A stretch of DNA of 56,317 nt from Rhodocyclaceae bacterium (GCA_018261935.1 JAGTRP010000024.1:1-56317), one strand, 5' to 3'. Positions 27,180 through 37,621 are shown, numbered from the stretch's first letter. Translations and numbers: made by a program. The notes: generated by a model from the sequence alone, not told the origin.

Positions 27180-28076
27180 TCATGCCAGTAGTTGCACCAG
27201 GCGCTTGGGCCACAACTGCCCATCGCTGCCCAATTCACCCACCCCGGCGAGGCGTCCATCGGCATACACCCGGCACTTGCCGGCGGCGCCGGCCAGGGGA
27301 ACCGCATTCCCATGGCGGAAGCGCTGGGCGCCCGCCCCATCCAGATGGACGGCAGGCAAACTCTGCAGGAGGGCGTCCACCGGCTGGAGCCAAGCCAGCC
27401 TCTCCTCCTCGGACAGGGCTTCGAGGGCGGCGAGGCTGATTCCCCTGGCCAGGTCCAGATTCCCCACCCCGGTGCGGCGCAGGGCCGTGAGGTGGGCGCC
27501 GCAACCCAGGGCTTCGCCGAGATCGGCCGCCAGGACGCGGATATAGGTGCCCTTGCTGCAACTCACCCGCAGGGACAGGCTCTCGCCGGTAAAGGACAGG
27601 ACCTCGAGGGCATGGATGGTCACCGGACGGGCCGCCCGTTCCACCTCGATGCCCTGGCGCGCCAGTTCGTAGAGGGGCCGGCCGTCCTTCTTGAGGGCCG
27701 AGTGCATGGGGGGGACCTGGAGGATATCACCGCGAAAACGTGGCAGCGCCGCCAGGATATCGGCTTCGCCCACGGTCACCGGCCGGGTGGCCAGGACGGC
27801 GCCCTCGGCATCGCCGGAATCCGTGGTGACGCCCAGCTGCAGGGTCGCTTCATAAACCTTGTCGGCATCCAGCAGGTCGGCAGAAAACTTGGTCGCCTCG
27901 CCGAAACACAGCGGCAGCAGGCCGGAAGCCAGGGGGTCGAGGGTACCGGTATGTCCGCCCTTGGCGGCGGAAAAGAGCCGCCGGGCCTTCTGCAGAGCGT
28001 CGTTGGAAGAGAGCCCCACCGGCTTGTCGAACAGCAGGACGCCATCGACCTGTTTCCAGGTTCGCTTTTTCTGCAT
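27180..28076 (-). CDS. truB: tRNA pseudouridine-55 synthase
   Basis: TruB converts U55 of the T loop of tRNAs to pseudouridine. The 298-residue protein shows VDGVLLFDKPVGLSSNDAL, the catalytic GGHTGTLDPLASG (D47) and CSKGTYIRVLAADLGEALG in the RNA-binding part, plus a C-terminal PUA-like region. It follows rbfA by eight bases in the rimP-pnp operon. Confidence 0.97.
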   Translation of the reverse strand: MQKKRTWKQVDGVLLFDKPVGLSSNDALQKARRLFSAAKGGHTGTLDPLASGLLPLCFGEATKFSADLLDADKVYEATLQLGVTTDSGDAEGAVLATRPVTVGEADILAALPRFRGDILQVPPMHSALKKDGRPLYELARQGIEVERAARPVTIHALEVLSFTGESLSLRVSCSKGTYIRVLAADLGEALGCGAHLTALRRTGVGNLDLARGISLAALEALSEEERLAWLQPVDALLQSLPAVHLDGAGAQRFRHGNAVPLAGAAGKCRVYADGRLAGVGELGSDGQLWPKRLVQLLA

Positions 28077-28084
28077 GGTGGGAA

Positions 28085-28468
28085 TTACTCTTCCGGCGTC
28101 TCGTCGCCCGGGGTTTGGTCGCTGATCGCCTTGGCCTGATCGATGAGCAGGGAAAGGCTCGCCCCCCGCTCCAGGGAGGCGTCGTGCACGAAATGGAGTT
28201 CGGGCAGGGTATGGATCTTGATGCGCCGCCCCAGCTCCCGACGCAGGAAGCCCGAGGCCCGCTGCAGGCCCTTCTGGATATCCGGCAGGTGCTCGGAATG
28301 CAGGGTGGTGAAATAGACCTTGGCATGGGCATAATCCGGCGTCAGTTCGACGGCGGTCAGACTGATCATGCCAACGCGCGGGTCCTTGAGTTCGGTCTGG
28401 ATGAGCAGCGCCAGATCCCGGCGGATTTGCTCGGAAACACGGTCTGATCTATTAAAGCTTTTCTTCAC
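28085..28468 (-). CDS. rbfA: Ribosome-binding factor A
   Basis: RbfA is a KH-type factor needed for maturation of the 30S 5' region of 16S rRNA. The 127-residue protein shows [34 protein letters not shown] and HAKVYFTTL. An acidic C-terminal tail (GDETPEE) is present. It is separated from infB by 110 bases that hold a long RNA hairpin. Confidence 0.96.
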   Translation of the reverse strand: MKKSFNRSDRVSEQIRRDLALLIQTELKDPRVGMISLTAVELTPDYAHAKVYFTTLHSEHLPDIQKGLQRASGFLRRELGRRIKIHTLPELHFVHDASLERGASLSLLIDQAKAISDQTPGDETPEE

Positions 28469-28497
28469 GGTTCAATACGCTCAAGCATAAAAGCGAA

Positions 28498-28566
28498 GTC
28501 CGGGCTAGGTGCCCCTCCCGAAGGCAGTGCTACTGCACGGCGAGGGAGGGGCAACACCGCCCGGAC
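28498..28566 (-). ncRNA. Long nested RNA hairpin between infB and rbfA
   Basis: Three nested perfect helices occur in the infB-rbfA spacer: GTCCGGGC/GCCCGGAC (28498-28505, 28559-28566), TGCCCCTCCC/GGGAGGGGCA (28510-28519, 28544-28553) and GCAGT/ACTGC (28524-28528, 28532-28536). No T-run follows, so termination is unlikely. It may be an RNase III processing site or mRNA stabiliser, or a mobile palindromic repeat. Confidence 0.6.
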
Positions 28567-28578
28567 GAGCCAACCCCT

Positions 28579-31293
28579 TTACAGGGTGCGGGCGACTTCC
28601 TGGATTTCGTAGGCTTCGAGCTGATCGCCTTCCTGGATGTCGTTGTTGTTCTTCAACGACAGGCCGCACTCGAAACCGGAGCGAACCTCTTTGACGTCGT
28701 CCTTGAAGCGCTTCAACGAATCCAGTTCGCCATCCCACTGCACGACGTTGCCACGCAGCAGGCGAACGCGGGAATTGCGCTTGACCAGGCCTTCCAGGAC
28801 GTAACAGCCGGCCACCGTGCCCACTCTCGAAATGTGGAACACCTGCCGGATTTCCACCAGGCCCAGGATCTGCTCCCGCTTCTCCGGCGTCAGCATGCCG
28901 GACAGGGCAGCCCTGACTTCGTCCACCGCTTCGTAGATCACGTTGTAGTAACGGATGTCCACACCGAAGTTCTCGGCCACCTTCCGGGCCCCGGCATCCG
29001 CCCGGGTATTGAAGCCGATAATGACGGCCCCGGAAGCCTGGGCGAGGTTCACATCGGATTCGCTGATGCCGCCCACGGCACCGTGGATGACATTGACCCG
29101 GACCTCGTCGGTGGACAGCTTGGACAGTGCATGGACCAGCGCTTCCTGGGAACCCTGGACGTCGGCCTTGATGATCAGCGGCAGGCTCTTGACCTCGCCT
29201 TCCTTCATCTGCTCGAACATGTTCTCCAGCTTGGCGGCCTGCTGCTTGGCAAGCTTCACGTCGCGGAACTTGCCCTGGCGGAACAGGGCGATTTCCCGTG
29301 CCCGCTTCTCGTCGGTCAGGACGATAGCCTCCTCGCCGGCTCCCGGAACATCCGAGAGGCCGAGGATTTCCACCGGAGTGGACGGGCCCGCTTCGTTCAC
29401 CGGCTTGCCGGCCTCGTCCAGCATGGCGCGGACGCGGCCGAAAACCTGGCCGGCCAGGACCACGTCGCCCCGTTTCAGGGTACCGGACTGGACCAGCATG
29501 GTGGCCACCGCGCCACGCCCCTTGTCGAGGCGGGCTTCGATGATGATGCCCTTGGCCGGCGCATCCCTCTGGGCCGTCAGTTCCAGAATTTCAGCCTGGA
29601 GCAGAAGCTGCTCGAGGAGTTCGTCGATGCCGGTGCCCTTCTTGGCGGAAACCGGCACGAAGGGCGAATCGCCACCGTACTCTTCCGGAATGACGCCTTC
29701 CGCCACCAGTTCCTGCTTGACGCGGTCGGGATTGGCTTCCGGCTTGTCCATCTTGTTGATGGCCACCACCAGGGGCACGCCGGCCGCCTTGGCGTGGTGG
29801 ATGGCTTCCTTGGTCTGGGGCATGACGCCATCGTCGGCCGCCACCACCAGGATAACGATGTCGGTGGCCTTGGCACCGCGGGCACGCATGGCGGTAAAGG
29901 CTTCGTGACCCGGGGTGTCGAGGAAAGTCACCATGCCGCGTTCGGTTTCCACATGGTAGGCGCCGATGTGCTGGGTAATGCCGCCGGCTTCGCCCGCCGC
30001 CACCTTCGCACGCCGAATGTAGTCGAGGAGCGAGGTCTTGCCGTGGTCGACGTGACCCATGACGGTCACCACCGGGGCCCGGGGCTCCAGGGGAACGTCC
30101 TTCTGCTCGACATTTTCCGCCAGGAAGGCATCCGGGTCGTCGAGCTTGGCGGCGACCGCCTTGTGGCCCATTTCCTCCACCACGATCATGGCGGTTTCCT
30201 GGTCCAGCACCTGGTTGATGGTGACCATGGAACCCATCTTCATCATGGTCTTGATGACCTCGGTGGCCTTCACCGCCATCTTGTGGGCGAGGTCGGCCAC
30301 GGAAACGGTCTCGGGGATGTGCACTTCGCGGATCATGGGCTCGGTGGGCGCCTGGAAGCCGCCCTGGCCGTCGTCGCCCTTGCCATGCCGCTTGCCGCCG
30401 TGCTTGGCCTCGCGCCAACCGGTACCGGAATCGGAACCGCGGGTACGCAGTCCGCCCTTCTTGTTCTTGCCATCGTCCGCACGCCCCCCATCCCTGCCCT
30501 TGCCCTTCTTGGCATCGGCGGCAGGCTCGGGCTTCTTGTGCAGGGTAGTGGCCTTGTCGGCACCGGCTGCCGGCGCCTTGGCCTGGGCCGCCGCCTGCTG
30601 CTTGGCGAGTTCCGCCGCCCGGGCAGCCGCAGCGGCTTCTTCGGCTGCCTGGCGCAGGCGGGCGATTTCCGCCTCGCGCTCCTGCTTTTCCTTCAGTTCG
30701 CTGGCCTGGCGGTCCATCAGCGCGCGCTGGCGGCGGGCCTCTTCCTCGCGGACCTTGAGCTGCTTTTCATCGATGAACCGCGCCGCTGGCGCCGGTGCAG
30801 TTGCCGGTGCAGTTGCCGGTGCAGTTGCCGGTGCGGTTTCCGGTGCGGTTTCCGGTGCGGTTTCCTGTGCGGTTTCCGGTGCAGTTGCCGGTGCGGTTTC
30901 CGGTGCGGTTTCCGGTGCGGTTTCCGGTGCAGTTGCCGGCGCCTCAAGCGGGGCTTCCATCACCGCCACGGCGGCCTCGGGCAGCTGCTCCGGCGTGTCG
31001 CGCTTCATCAGGACCCGCTTCTTGCGGACTTCGACCTGGACGGTCCGGGCCCGGCCCATGGAATCGGTGGCCTTGATCTCGGAGGTCTCCTTGCGGGTCA
31101 AGGTGATCTTGGTCTTGATATCCGCGTCGCCGTGGGAACGGCGCAGGTAATCCAGCAGCCGCGCCTTGTCCTGGTCGGCCAGGATATCGTTGCTGCCGGT
31201 CTTGTTCACACCGGCGCGAGCCAACTGCTCCAGCAGGGCCTCCACCGGCATCTTGAGTTCTATCGCAAATTGCGAAACGTTGGTTACAGCCAT
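28579..31293 (-). CDS. infB: Translation initiation factor IF-2
   Basis: IF-2 is a GTPase that brings initiator tRNA to the 30S P site. The 904-residue protein begins with the IF2_N fold ([20 protein letters not shown]), then a long charged/Ala-rich linker and a second IF2_N-like part ([20 protein letters not shown]). The G domain has [30 protein letters not shown] and SAKKGTG, and domains II-IV end with the fMet-tRNA-binding C2 region. The linker contains a 12-unit minisatellite (see 30794-30937). It follows nusA by 16 bases. Confidence 0.98.
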   Translation of the reverse strand: MAVTNVSQFAIELKMPVEALLEQLARAGVNKTGSNDILADQDKARLLDYLRRSHGDADIKTKITLTRKETSEIKATDSMGRARTVQVEVRKKRVLMKRDTPEQLPEAAVAVMEAPLEAPATAPETAPETAPETAPATAPETAQETAPETAPETAPATAPATAPATAPAPAARFIDEKQLKVREEEARRQRALMDRQASELKEKQEREAEIARLRQAAEEAAAAARAAELAKQQAAAQAKAPAAGADKATTLHKKPEPAADAKKGKGRDGGRADDGKNKKGGLRTRGSDSGTGWREAKHGGKRHGKGDDGQGGFQAPTEPMIREVHIPETVSVADLAHKMAVKATEVIKTMMKMGSMVTINQVLDQETAMIVVEEMGHKAVAAKLDDPDAFLAENVEQKDVPLEPRAPVVTVMGHVDHGKTSLLDYIRRAKVAAGEAGGITQHIGAYHVETERGMVTFLDTPGHEAFTAMRARGAKATDIVILVVAADDGVMPQTKEAIHHAKAAGVPLVVAINKMDKPEANPDRVKQELVAEGVIPEEYGGDSPFVPVSAKKGTGIDELLEQLLLQAEILELTAQRDAPAKGIIIEARLDKGRGAVATMLVQSGTLKRGDVVLAGQVFGRVRAMLDEAGKPVNEAGPSTPVEILGLSDVPGAGEEAIVLTDEKRAREIALFRQGKFRDVKLAKQQAAKLENMFEQMKEGEVKSLPLIIKADVQGSQEALVHALSKLSTDEVRVNVIHGAVGGISESDVNLAQASGAVIIGFNTRADAGARKVAENFGVDIRYYNVIYEAVDEVRAALSGMLTPEKREQILGLVEIRQVFHISRVGTVAGCYVLEGLVKRNSRVRLLRGNVVQWDGELDSLKRFKDDVKEVRSGFECGLSLKNNNDIQEGDQLEAYEIQEVARTL
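30794..30937 (-). repeat. Twelve-unit 12-bp minisatellite in infB
   Basis: Twelve uninterrupted 12-bp units run across 144 bp. Two main variants (GGTGCAGTTGCC and GGTGCGGTTTCC on the plus strand) and one TGTGCGGTTTCC unit alternate in blocks. Each unit codes four residues, APAT, APET or once AQET. All changes keep the frame, so copy-number change would only alter linker length. Confidence 0.95.
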
Positions 31294-31309
31294 AATTTAC
31301 GCCCCCCGC

Positions 31310-32782
31310 TCACTCGAACCAGTGAGCACGCGCCGTCACGATCAACTGCTTGGCACGCTCTTCATCAACACCCGTCATTTCGGTGAGTTCGTCCACCGCC
31401 AGCTCAGCCAGGTCGTCGCGGGTCTTGACGCCTTTTCCGGCCAACTTGGCCGCCAAATCCTTGTCCATGCCTTCGAGGCCTATGAGATCCTCGGCCACCT
31501 GCTCGAGTTTTTCCTCGGTAGCGATGGCTTCGGTCAGCAGCACGTTGCGGGCACGGTTCCGGAGTTCATTGACGATATCCTCGTCCAGGCCTTCGATCTC
31601 CAGCATTTCAGCCAGAGGCACGTAGGCCACTTCCTCCAGGGTAGAGAAGCCCTCTTCGATCAGCAGGTCGGCGAGCTCCTCGTCGATATCGAGCTTCTCG
31701 ATGAACATGACCCGGGTCACGGCATGCTCGGCTTCGGAGCGTTTCGCGGATTCTTCCTGGGTCATCAGATTGATATTCCAGCCGGTCAGTTCCGACGCCA
31801 GCCGGACGTTCTGGCCGTTGCGGCCGATGGCGATGGCCAGGTTGTCCTCGTCCACCACCACGTCCATGGAGTGCTTTTCCTCATCGACCACGATGGACAT
31901 CACCTCGGCCGGCGACAGGGCGCCGATCACGAACTGGGCCGGATCGGCAGACCACAGGACGATGTCGATATTCTCGCCGCCGATCTCGTTCCTGACGGCG
32001 GTGACGCGGGAGCCCCGCAGGCCGACGCAGGTGCCGATGGGATCGACCCGGGGATCGTTGGACTTCACCGCGATCTTGGCGCGCAGCCCGGGATCCCGGG
32101 CGCAGGCCTTGATCTCCATGAGACCGTCGGAAATTTCCGGCACTTCCAGATCGAAGAGACGGATGATGAATTCCGGCGCCGTGCGGGAGAGGATGATCTG
32201 GGGACCGCGGGCATTGCGGTCGATACGCAGCAGATAGGCCTTGACCCGATCGCCGACCCGCAGATTCTCCTTCGGGATCATCTGTTCCCGGGGCAGCAGC
32301 GCCTCGATCTTGCCGGCCTCGACAATGGCATTGCCCCGCTCCATGCGCTTGATGGTGCCGGACACCACATGCTCCTTGCGCTCCAGGAAGTCGTTCAGGA
32401 TCTGTTCCCGTTCGGCATCGCGGATTTTCTGGAGAATGACCTGCTTGGCGGCCTGGGCGCCGATGCGACCGAAGTCGATGGGCTCCAGCGGCTCTTCCAG
32501 ATGATCACCGGACTCCACGTCCGGATCGTCTTTCCGGGCTTCGGAAAGAGGCACTTCCAGGTATTCATTGACGTACTCGTCATCAGGCACCACCTGCCAG
32601 CGACGGAAGGATTCGAAGTTACCGGTATTGCGGTCGATCGACACCCGCACATCGGCTTCGTCGTGGATGCGCTTCTTGGTCGCCGACGCCAGAGCCAGCT
32701 CAAGGGCACCGAAGACGATTTCCTTGCCGACGTTCTTTTCCCGCGCCAATGCATCCACCAACAGCAACAATTCACGGCTCAT
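31310..32782 (-). CDS. nusA: Transcription termination/antitermination factor NusA
   Basis: NusA binds RNA polymerase and nascent RNA, modulating pausing, termination and antitermination. The 490-residue protein has the N-terminal polymerase-binding domain ([18 protein letters not shown]), an S1 domain (about 135-200), and tandem KH domains with [14 protein letters not shown] and [17 protein letters not shown]. Two C-terminal helix-hairpin-helix repeats follow ([18 protein letters not shown] and [18 protein letters not shown]). It lies 20 bases after rimP. Confidence 0.98.
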   Translation of the reverse strand: MSRELLLLVDALAREKNVGKEIVFGALELALASATKKRIHDEADVRVSIDRNTGNFESFRRWQVVPDDEYVNEYLEVPLSEARKDDPDVESGDHLEEPLEPIDFGRIGAQAAKQVILQKIRDAEREQILNDFLERKEHVVSGTIKRMERGNAIVEAGKIEALLPREQMIPKENLRVGDRVKAYLLRIDRNARGPQIILSRTAPEFIIRLFDLEVPEISDGLMEIKACARDPGLRAKIAVKSNDPRVDPIGTCVGLRGSRVTAVRNEIGGENIDIVLWSADPAQFVIGALSPAEVMSIVVDEEKHSMDVVVDEDNLAIAIGRNGQNVRLASELTGWNINLMTQEESAKRSEAEHAVTRVMFIEKLDIDEELADLLIEEGFSTLEEVAYVPLAEMLEIEGLDEDIVNELRNRARNVLLTEAIATEEKLEQVAEDLIGLEGMDKDLAAKLAGKGVKTRDDLAELAVDELTEMTGVDEERAKQLIVTARAHWFE

Positions 32783-32802
32783 ATTCTCAACCTCCTAATC
32801 CT

Positions 32803-33243
32803 TCAGTCGAATTTGGGCACTAGGCGTGCCTTTTCGATATTGTTCAGTTCCAGTTCGACTTCAGCCTGATCCAGACGCAGACCCACCCTGTCGTCTTTGA
32901 GCCCGAGCAGTTCGCCCTGGAAATTCCGACGCCCGTTCAGGGGGATGCGCAGCTTGATCTGGATGTCCCGGCCGGCGAAGCGCTCAAAATCGGCGGCCTT
33001 CTTCACCACCCGATCGAGCCCCGGAGAGGAAATCTCAAGGCGGTCGTAATCCACATTCTCGACTTCCAGGAGACGGGACAGCTGATTGGAAACCTTGGCG
33101 CAATCTTCCACACCGACGCCGTTTTCCTTCTCCGGCAGGTCGATGAAGACGCGAATCGTGCGCCCACGGGGCGACAGCTCGATATCCACGAGCTCGTAGC
33201 CGAGGCCAATTACCGTTTTTTCCAGTAGAGCGTGCAAATCCAT
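32803..33243 (-). CDS. rimP: Ribosome maturation factor RimP
   Basis: RimP is required for 30S subunit maturation. The 146-residue protein shows the family motifs LGYELVDIELSPRG, RVFIDLPEKENGVGVEDCAKVS and LEISSPGLDR, and a C-terminal SH3-like domain. It is the first gene of the rimP-nusA-infB-rbfA-truB-rpsO-pnp operon. A promoter at 33323-33351 and two hairpins lie in its leader. No tRNA gene precedes it, unlike metY in E. coli. Confidence 0.96.
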   Translation of the reverse strand: MDLHALLEKTVIGLGYELVDIELSPRGRTIRVFIDLPEKENGVGVEDCAKVSNQLSRLLEVENVDYDRLEISSPGLDRVVKKAADFERFAGRDIQIKLRIPLNGRRNFQGELLGLKDDRVGLRLDQAEVELELNNIEKARLVPKFD

Positions 33244-33255
33244 AAGTACAAATAA

Positions 33256-33306
33256 AAAATGGGCGAATCGCCCACCCTGAAAAATTATCTCGCCAGCGAC
33301 GGCGAG
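33256..33306 (-). promoter_or_regulatory. Two terminator-like hairpins in the rimP leader
   Basis: On the minus strand CTCGCC/GGCGAG (33306-33301, 33294-33289) is followed by ATAATTTTT. Then the TGGGCGA/TCGCCCA palindrome (33274-33260) is followed by ATTTTTTATT, ending 13 bases before ATG 33243. Both lie downstream of the putative promoter at 33323-33351. They could terminate rluB transcripts, attenuate the rimP operon, or both. Confidence 0.6.
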
Positions 33307-33322
33307 CGGAAGAAACCCGTGA

Positions 33323-33351
33323 ATTATAACGACTTTCTTCCGCCCCGTAAA
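33323..33351 (-). promoter_or_regulatory. Putative promoter of the rimP-pnp operon
   Basis: On the minus strand TTTACG (33351-33346) and a perfect TATAAT (33328-33323) are 17 bases apart. The -35 box directly abuts the rluB stop. The start point would be near 33316, giving a leader of about 73 bases. Confidence 0.7.
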
Positions 33352-34389
33352 TTATCGCGCGCTATTCTGCGGCGCCGCAGCATCGCCGGCGGGGGCCTCC
33401 AGAACCCGCATCAGCCGCTTCACCTCCTGCTCGTCCAATTCTCGGCTCCTGCCGCGCTTCAGCAGGGGCGGCAGGATGAAGGGGCCATAGCGCACGCGGA
33501 TAAGGCGGCTCACCGTACAACCCACCGCCTCGAACATGCGCCGCACCTCCCGGTTGCGGCCCTCGAACAGGGTCACCCGGTACCAGTGGTTGGCCCCCTC
33601 CCCGCCCGCATCCTCCAGGCTGGCGAAGCTGGCCAGGCCATCCTCCAGTTCGACCCCGGAGACAAGTTGCTTTTTCGCTTCCTCGCTGAGGTCGCCGAGG
33701 ACACGCACGGCATATTCCCGGATCAGCTGGGAGCTCGGGTGCATGAGCTTGTTGGCGAGATCCCCCGAGGTGGTGAATAGGAGCAGCCCGGAGGTATTGA
33801 AGTCCAGGCGGCCCACCGCGATCCAGCGACCGCCGCGCAGGCGCGGCAGCGCCTCGAAAACCGAGGGACGGCCATCGGGATCGTCCCGGGAGACGATTTC
33901 ACCTTCCGGCTTGTGGTACATGAGCACCCGGGGAGCCCGGCTGCTGACGAAGCGCAGATTGACCAGCCTGCCGTTCACCTTGACCCGGTCGTCCGGCCCC
34001 ACCAGCTGCCCGATCTCGGCGGTTTCGCCATTGACATTGACCCGCCCGGCGGCAATCCATTCCTCCATCTCCCGCCGGGAGCCGATGCCGGCCTGGGCAA
34101 GCACCTTATGCAGACGCTCGGGCTTGGCCGCGGGCGCCGCCGAACGGGAACCGCCGGCGCGCTCCCCCTGGCGGTCGGAACGGCCGCCGGCAGCGCCCGG
34201 GCGGCCCGCCGGCCGGCCAGGCTGATAGCCCTGCCCCGGGCGCGCCGCGGGGCTGCGGCCGCCCCGGCGGAGCTGCCCCTCCCCGGTTTCGGCATCAGCC
34301 GTTGGCTGGCCACGCCGGCGGCCGGCGGGCGCTTCGCCGCTGGCATCCTTTTTCTGAGGGGGACGGAAAGGGGTTTTCTTAGGCCGCAT
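33352..34389 (-). CDS. rluB: 23S rRNA pseudouridine-2605 synthase
   Basis: RluB modifies helix 89 of 23S rRNA. The 345-residue protein starts with a 90-residue Arg/Gly/Pro-rich basic tail. Next is an S4 domain ([20 protein letters not shown], about 92-140) and the RsuA-type catalytic domain with [14 protein letters not shown] (D196) and [17 protein letters not shown]. The basic tail is longer than in E. coli RluB and probably adds RNA affinity. Its start overlaps scpB by 11 bases, and it is the last gene of the run from 41770. Confidence 0.95.
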   Translation of the reverse strand: MRPKKTPFRPPQKKDASGEAPAGRRRGQPTADAETGEGQLRRGGRSPAARPGQGYQPGRPAGRPGAAGGRSDRQGERAGGSRSAAPAAKPERLHKVLAQAGIGSRREMEEWIAAGRVNVNGETAEIGQLVGPDDRVKVNGRLVNLRFVSSRAPRVLMYHKPEGEIVSRDDPDGRPSVFEALPRLRGGRWIAVGRLDFNTSGLLLFTTSGDLANKLMHPSSQLIREYAVRVLGDLSEEAKKQLVSGVELEDGLASFASLEDAGGEGANHWYRVTLFEGRNREVRRMFEAVGCTVSRLIRVRYGPFILPPLLKRGRSRELDEQEVKRLMRVLEAPAGDAAAPQNSAR

Positions 34390-34921
34390 GGTTCAGCTCC
34401 AGAGTCGGATTGATTTCCTCGAGGGGGGGCAGCTCGGTCACGCTGCGCAGACCCAAATCGTCGAGGAATTGTTTGGTGGTGGCAAAAAGGGCGGGCCGCC
34501 CCGGCGTATCCCGGTGGCCGACGACATCGATCCAGCCGCGCTCCTCCAGGGTCTTGATCACATTGGGGTTGACCGCGACGCCGCGGATATCCTCGATGTC
34601 GCCCCGGGTCACGGGTTGACGGTAGGCGATGATGGCCAAGGTTTCCAGGACAGCCCGGGAATACCTGGGCGGTTTTTCCGGATTCAGGCGCTCCAGGTAG
34701 GGCAGATACTCGGCCCGGGTCCGGAAGCGCCAGCCGGAGGCCAGCTGCACCAGTTCCACCGGGCGCTCCTGCCATTCTTCCCGCAGCTCGTCCAGGAGCT
34801 TCCTGAGCATCTCGCTGGAGAGTTCCTCGTCGAACATCCTCCGAAGATCGTGGGCCGTCATGGGTTGCTGGGCCGCCAGGAGCGCCGCCTCAAGAATCCG
34901 CTTGACTGTCGTCGGTTCCAT
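34379..34921 (-). CDS. scpB: Chromosome segregation/condensation protein ScpB
   Basis: ScpB is a winged-helix kleisin-associated subunit of SMC-ScpAB condensin. The 180-residue protein shows [16 protein letters not shown], the second winged-helix motif [20 protein letters not shown] and [18 protein letters not shown]. The gene overlaps scpA by 32 bases and rluB by 11, so the three are cotranslated. The smc gene is not in the window. Confidence 0.96.
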   Translation of the reverse strand: MEPTTVKRILEAALLAAQQPMTAHDLRRMFDEELSSEMLRKLLDELREEWQERPVELVQLASGWRFRTRAEYLPYLERLNPEKPPRYSRAVLETLAIIAYRQPVTRGDIEDIRGVAVNPNVIKTLEERGWIDVVGHRDTPGRPALFATTKQFLDDLGLRSVTELPPLEEINPTLELNHAA

Positions 34922-35735
34922 GATCGGAAAGCCTCACGTAAATGGGTTGAAACGCCTCGGTCTGGGTAATTTCCACCAGCTTTTCCCGGGCCAGCTCCAG
35001 CATGGCAAGGAAATGCACCACCAGCCCCGGCGGGCCCATGGCCGGATCGAAGAGGGTCTCGAACTGGACGAAGCCGCCGTGCTGCTGCAGAGCCCGGAGA
35101 ATGATCCCCATATGCTCCCGCACCGACAGCTCCTCGCGCTCGATCCGGTGGTGCTTCTTGAGCTTGGCCTGGCGCAGGATAACCGTCCAGGCAGCCTTGA
35201 GGTCATCCACGCTGACTTCCGGCAGGCGCTGGGCCATGGATTTCTCCACCAGGGTCTCGACCCAGAAGAAATCCCGATCCGCCTGATCCAGTTCGTTCAG
35301 CCGCTGGCCGGCGATCTTCATCTGCTCGTATTCCATCAGCCGGCGCACCAGCTCGGCCCGGGGATCATCCACCTCCTCCCCCTCGGCCGCCTTGGGCCGG
35401 GGCAGGAGCATGCGGGACTTGATCTCGATGAGCATGGCCGCCATCACCAGGTACTCCGCCGCCAGTTCCAGGTTGCTGGCCCGCATGGTCTCCACGTAAT
35501 CCAGGTACTGCCGGGTGAGGGGCGCCATGGGAATGTCGAGGATATCGACGTTGGCCTTGCGGATCAGGTAGAGAAGCAGGTCGAGGGGACCTTCGAAGGC
35601 GTCCAGCATGATCTCCAGGGCATCCGGCGGGATGTAGAGATCCTGGGGCAGCGCAGCGAGAGGCTCGCCGTAGATGCGGGCCACCGGTGCAAGATCGAGC
35701 TCCGGCTGACGCTCTTCCACCGCCGCCTCCATCAC
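34890..35735 (-). CDS. scpA: Chromosome segregation/condensation protein ScpA
   Basis: ScpA is the kleisin that bridges SMC heads. The 281-residue protein shows the N-terminal [25 protein letters not shown] segment, [20 protein letters not shown] and a C-terminal winged-helix tail ending before DDSQADS. It overlaps scpB by 32 bases and the upstream glycosyltransferase gene by four (ATGA). Confidence 0.96.
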   Translation of the reverse strand: MMEAAVEERQPELDLAPVARIYGEPLAALPQDLYIPPDALEIMLDAFEGPLDLLLYLIRKANVDILDIPMAPLTRQYLDYVETMRASNLELAAEYLVMAAMLIEIKSRMLLPRPKAAEGEEVDDPRAELVRRLMEYEQMKIAGQRLNELDQADRDFFWVETLVEKSMAQRLPEVSVDDLKAAWTVILRQAKLKKHHRIEREELSVREHMGIILRALQQHGGFVQFETLFDPAMGPPGLVVHFLAMLELAREKLVEITQTEAFQPIYVRLSDHGTDDSQADS

Positions 35736-37330
35736 TGCCCCCGCCCCGGCATGCGCTGGGCCGCCTCGGCATCGAGAAGCACCACGGCGCCGTCCAGGTA
35801 GGGCTGGGCGAACTCTGGCCGCACCGCGCTCACCCGGGACGATGATTTGAGATAGGCCACCACCCGCCCTCCGGGGTGCTTCTGGAACCAGGCGCCCAGG
35901 TCATCCCGGCCGATTTCCTCCAGGGGCCGCGACAGGCGGCCGTAATACTGGTACTGGTCGTTGTAGGCGCTGGCATGGGCCACCGGCACCCCCTGCCCTT
36001 CCAGCGTCTTGAGCCGCTGGGCCAGGGGCGCCATATCGAAGATGGGGGAAAGGGGCTTCAGGATCAACAGGAGAGCAACCACCACCAAGGCAACCGCACC
36101 CACGGCCAGCCGGTGCAGCCCGCCCTCGCCCCCGACGAGAAAGAGGCTGGCCGCCGCCATGACGAGGAGAAGGATACCTGCCGCAAGCCAGCTGGGCTCG
36201 ACGAAGGAAGCCAGCCACAGCTTGCCGGCCCAGGCCTGGGGCAGGAGAAAGGCAGCCCCGATCAGCGCCAGCAAGAGGGCCAGGGGCAGCACCGACCAAC
36301 GTCCGCCGGGGGCCGCCCGGGACCATCCCCGGGCCAGCAGGAGGGCAAAAGCCGGCAGCAGGGGCAGGATGTAATGGGCCTGCTTGCCGCCGGCCAGGGA
36401 GAAGACGATGAGGGCCGGCACCACCCAGGCCAGACACAGGCGCACGCCCGAATCATGACCATCCCGCAGCGCCGCCGCCATCGCCCGCCAGGAACGCCCC
36501 CAGAAGAACCAGGGAAAGAGCAGCAGGGGCAGGACCGCCAGGTAGAACCAGAAGGGCTGTTTATGGGCCAGGGAACCGCTGACCCGGCCGGCGGTCTGGC
36601 CCCAGAAGATGGCATTGCGGAATTCCTCGCCCCCCAGGATGGCGGCCGGAACGGCCCAGGCCAGAGCGATGCCGGCGCCGAGCAGGAAACCCAGGCCGAT
36701 GCCGCCGTACCAGGCTTGCCCGAAGCGGCCGCGCCCGCCCCACCAGGGGGCCAGCAGCAGGGGCGGCAGGACATCGAGGAGGACCACCGGCCCCTTGGCC
36801 AGGATACCCAGGCCGATCGCCACCCCGAACAGGCCCCAGGTGCCCCGGCGCTCCCCCTGCCAGGCCCGCAGCGCCGCCAAGAGGGCGAGCAGCGCGAAGG
36901 CCGCGAGCATGACGTCGAAGACCACCGAGGTGCTGAAGAAGAGCCAGAAGACGCCGCCCAGCAGCAGCCAGCCGGCCCGCTCCCCGACCCTCTCCTCCCG
37001 AGGCCAGAGGCGGTGGGCGATGGCCACGGTCAGCCCCAGGCAGGCGAAGGAGAAAAGCGCTGAAATGACCCGTGGCCACCAGTCGTTGGGGCCGCCCAGC
37101 GCGCCCCAGCCGAGGCCGATGAGCCAGAAAAGAAGGGGCGGCTTGTGATGGTAGGGCACCCCGTTCCGGTGCATGACCAGCCAGTCGCCGCCGGACCACA
37201 TTTCCCAGGCGACGCTGACGTAACGGGTTTCGTCGATAGGAATGTCCGGCCGGCCGAAGACGGACGCCAGCAGGACGAGCAGCAGACAGCCCGCCCACAG
37301 CAGCCAGGGCCGCCTGACCAGAGAATTCAC
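35732..37330 (-). CDS. ArnT/PMT-family membrane glycosyltransferase
   Basis: The 532-residue inner-membrane protein has about a dozen hydrophobic helices and the first-loop acidic motif RPDIPIDETRYVSVAWEMW, typical of the ArnT/PMT superfamily that moves sugars from polyprenyl phosphate carriers. YHHKPPLLFWLIGLGW is a second family motif. The C-terminal soluble part (about 430-532) includes YNDQYQYYGRL. With the GT2 and LAB_N genes upstream it likely decorates lipid A, another glycan or protein. It overlaps LAB_N and scpA by four bases each. Confidence 0.88.
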   Translation of the reverse strand: MNSLVRRPWLLWAGCLLLVLLASVFGRPDIPIDETRYVSVAWEMWSGGDWLVMHRNGVPYHHKPPLLFWLIGLGWGALGGPNDWWPRVISALFSFACLGLTVAIAHRLWPREERVGERAGWLLLGGVFWLFFSTSVVFDVMLAAFALLALLAALRAWQGERRGTWGLFGVAIGLGILAKGPVVLLDVLPPLLLAPWWGGRGRFGQAWYGGIGLGFLLGAGIALAWAVPAAILGGEEFRNAIFWGQTAGRVSGSLAHKQPFWFYLAVLPLLLFPWFFWGRSWRAMAAALRDGHDSGVRLCLAWVVPALIVFSLAGGKQAHYILPLLPAFALLLARGWSRAAPGGRWSVLPLALLLALIGAAFLLPQAWAGKLWLASFVEPSWLAAGILLLVMAAASLFLVGGEGGLHRLAVGAVALVVVALLLILKPLSPIFDMAPLAQRLKTLEGQGVPVAHASAYNDQYQYYGRLSRPLEEIGRDDLGAWFQKHPGGRVVAYLKSSSRVSAVRPEFAQPYLDGAVVLLDAEAAQRMPGRGQ

Positions 37331-37620
37331 TCTACCGGCGCCTCGTCACCCGCATGGAGGTGGTGCTTCTTGATCAGCATCAGGTTGCGGAAATAGACCA
37401 CCAGGCCGGCCCCCTGGCCGACGATGAAGACCGGGTCCATGCGGTGGACGGCGTAGGCGGTGAGGACAATGCCCCCCGCCAGGCTGAAGTACCAGAAGGC
37501 CACCGGAACGACGCTGCGCTTGACCTTCTCGCTATAGAGCCACTGGATGATGAAGCGGGCCGAGAACAGCCCCTGGCCGATGAAGCCGATGGCGATCCAC
37601 AGGGCGGTATCCTGCATCAT
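37327..37620 (-). CDS. Lipid-A-disaccharide synthase N-terminal domain-like (LAB_N) membrane protein
   Basis: The 97-residue protein has three hydrophobic helices and the LAB_N motif set GFIGQGLFSARFIIQWLYSE, PVAFWYFSLAGG and DPVFIVGQGAGLVVYFRN. Stand-alone LAB_N proteins commonly sit with GT2 and PMT glycosyltransferases, as here, and are thought to help move lipid-linked sugars. It is 1 base from the GT2 gene and overlaps the ArnT-like gene by four. Confidence 0.88.
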   Translation of the reverse strand: MMQDTALWIAIGFIGQGLFSARFIIQWLYSEKVKRSVVPVAFWYFSLAGGIVLTAYAVHRMDPVFIVGQGAGLVVYFRNLMLIKKHHLHAGDEAPVE

Positions 37621-37621
37621 G

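Noticed and set aside
30794-30937. CRISPR-like array
   Set aside because: Units are 12 bp with no spacers and lie in frame inside infB; this is a coding minisatellite.
28834-31386. 850-codon plus-strand frame opposite infB
   Set aside because: Shadow of IF-2; the Cys/Arg repeat in it is just the reverse reading of the infB minisatellite.
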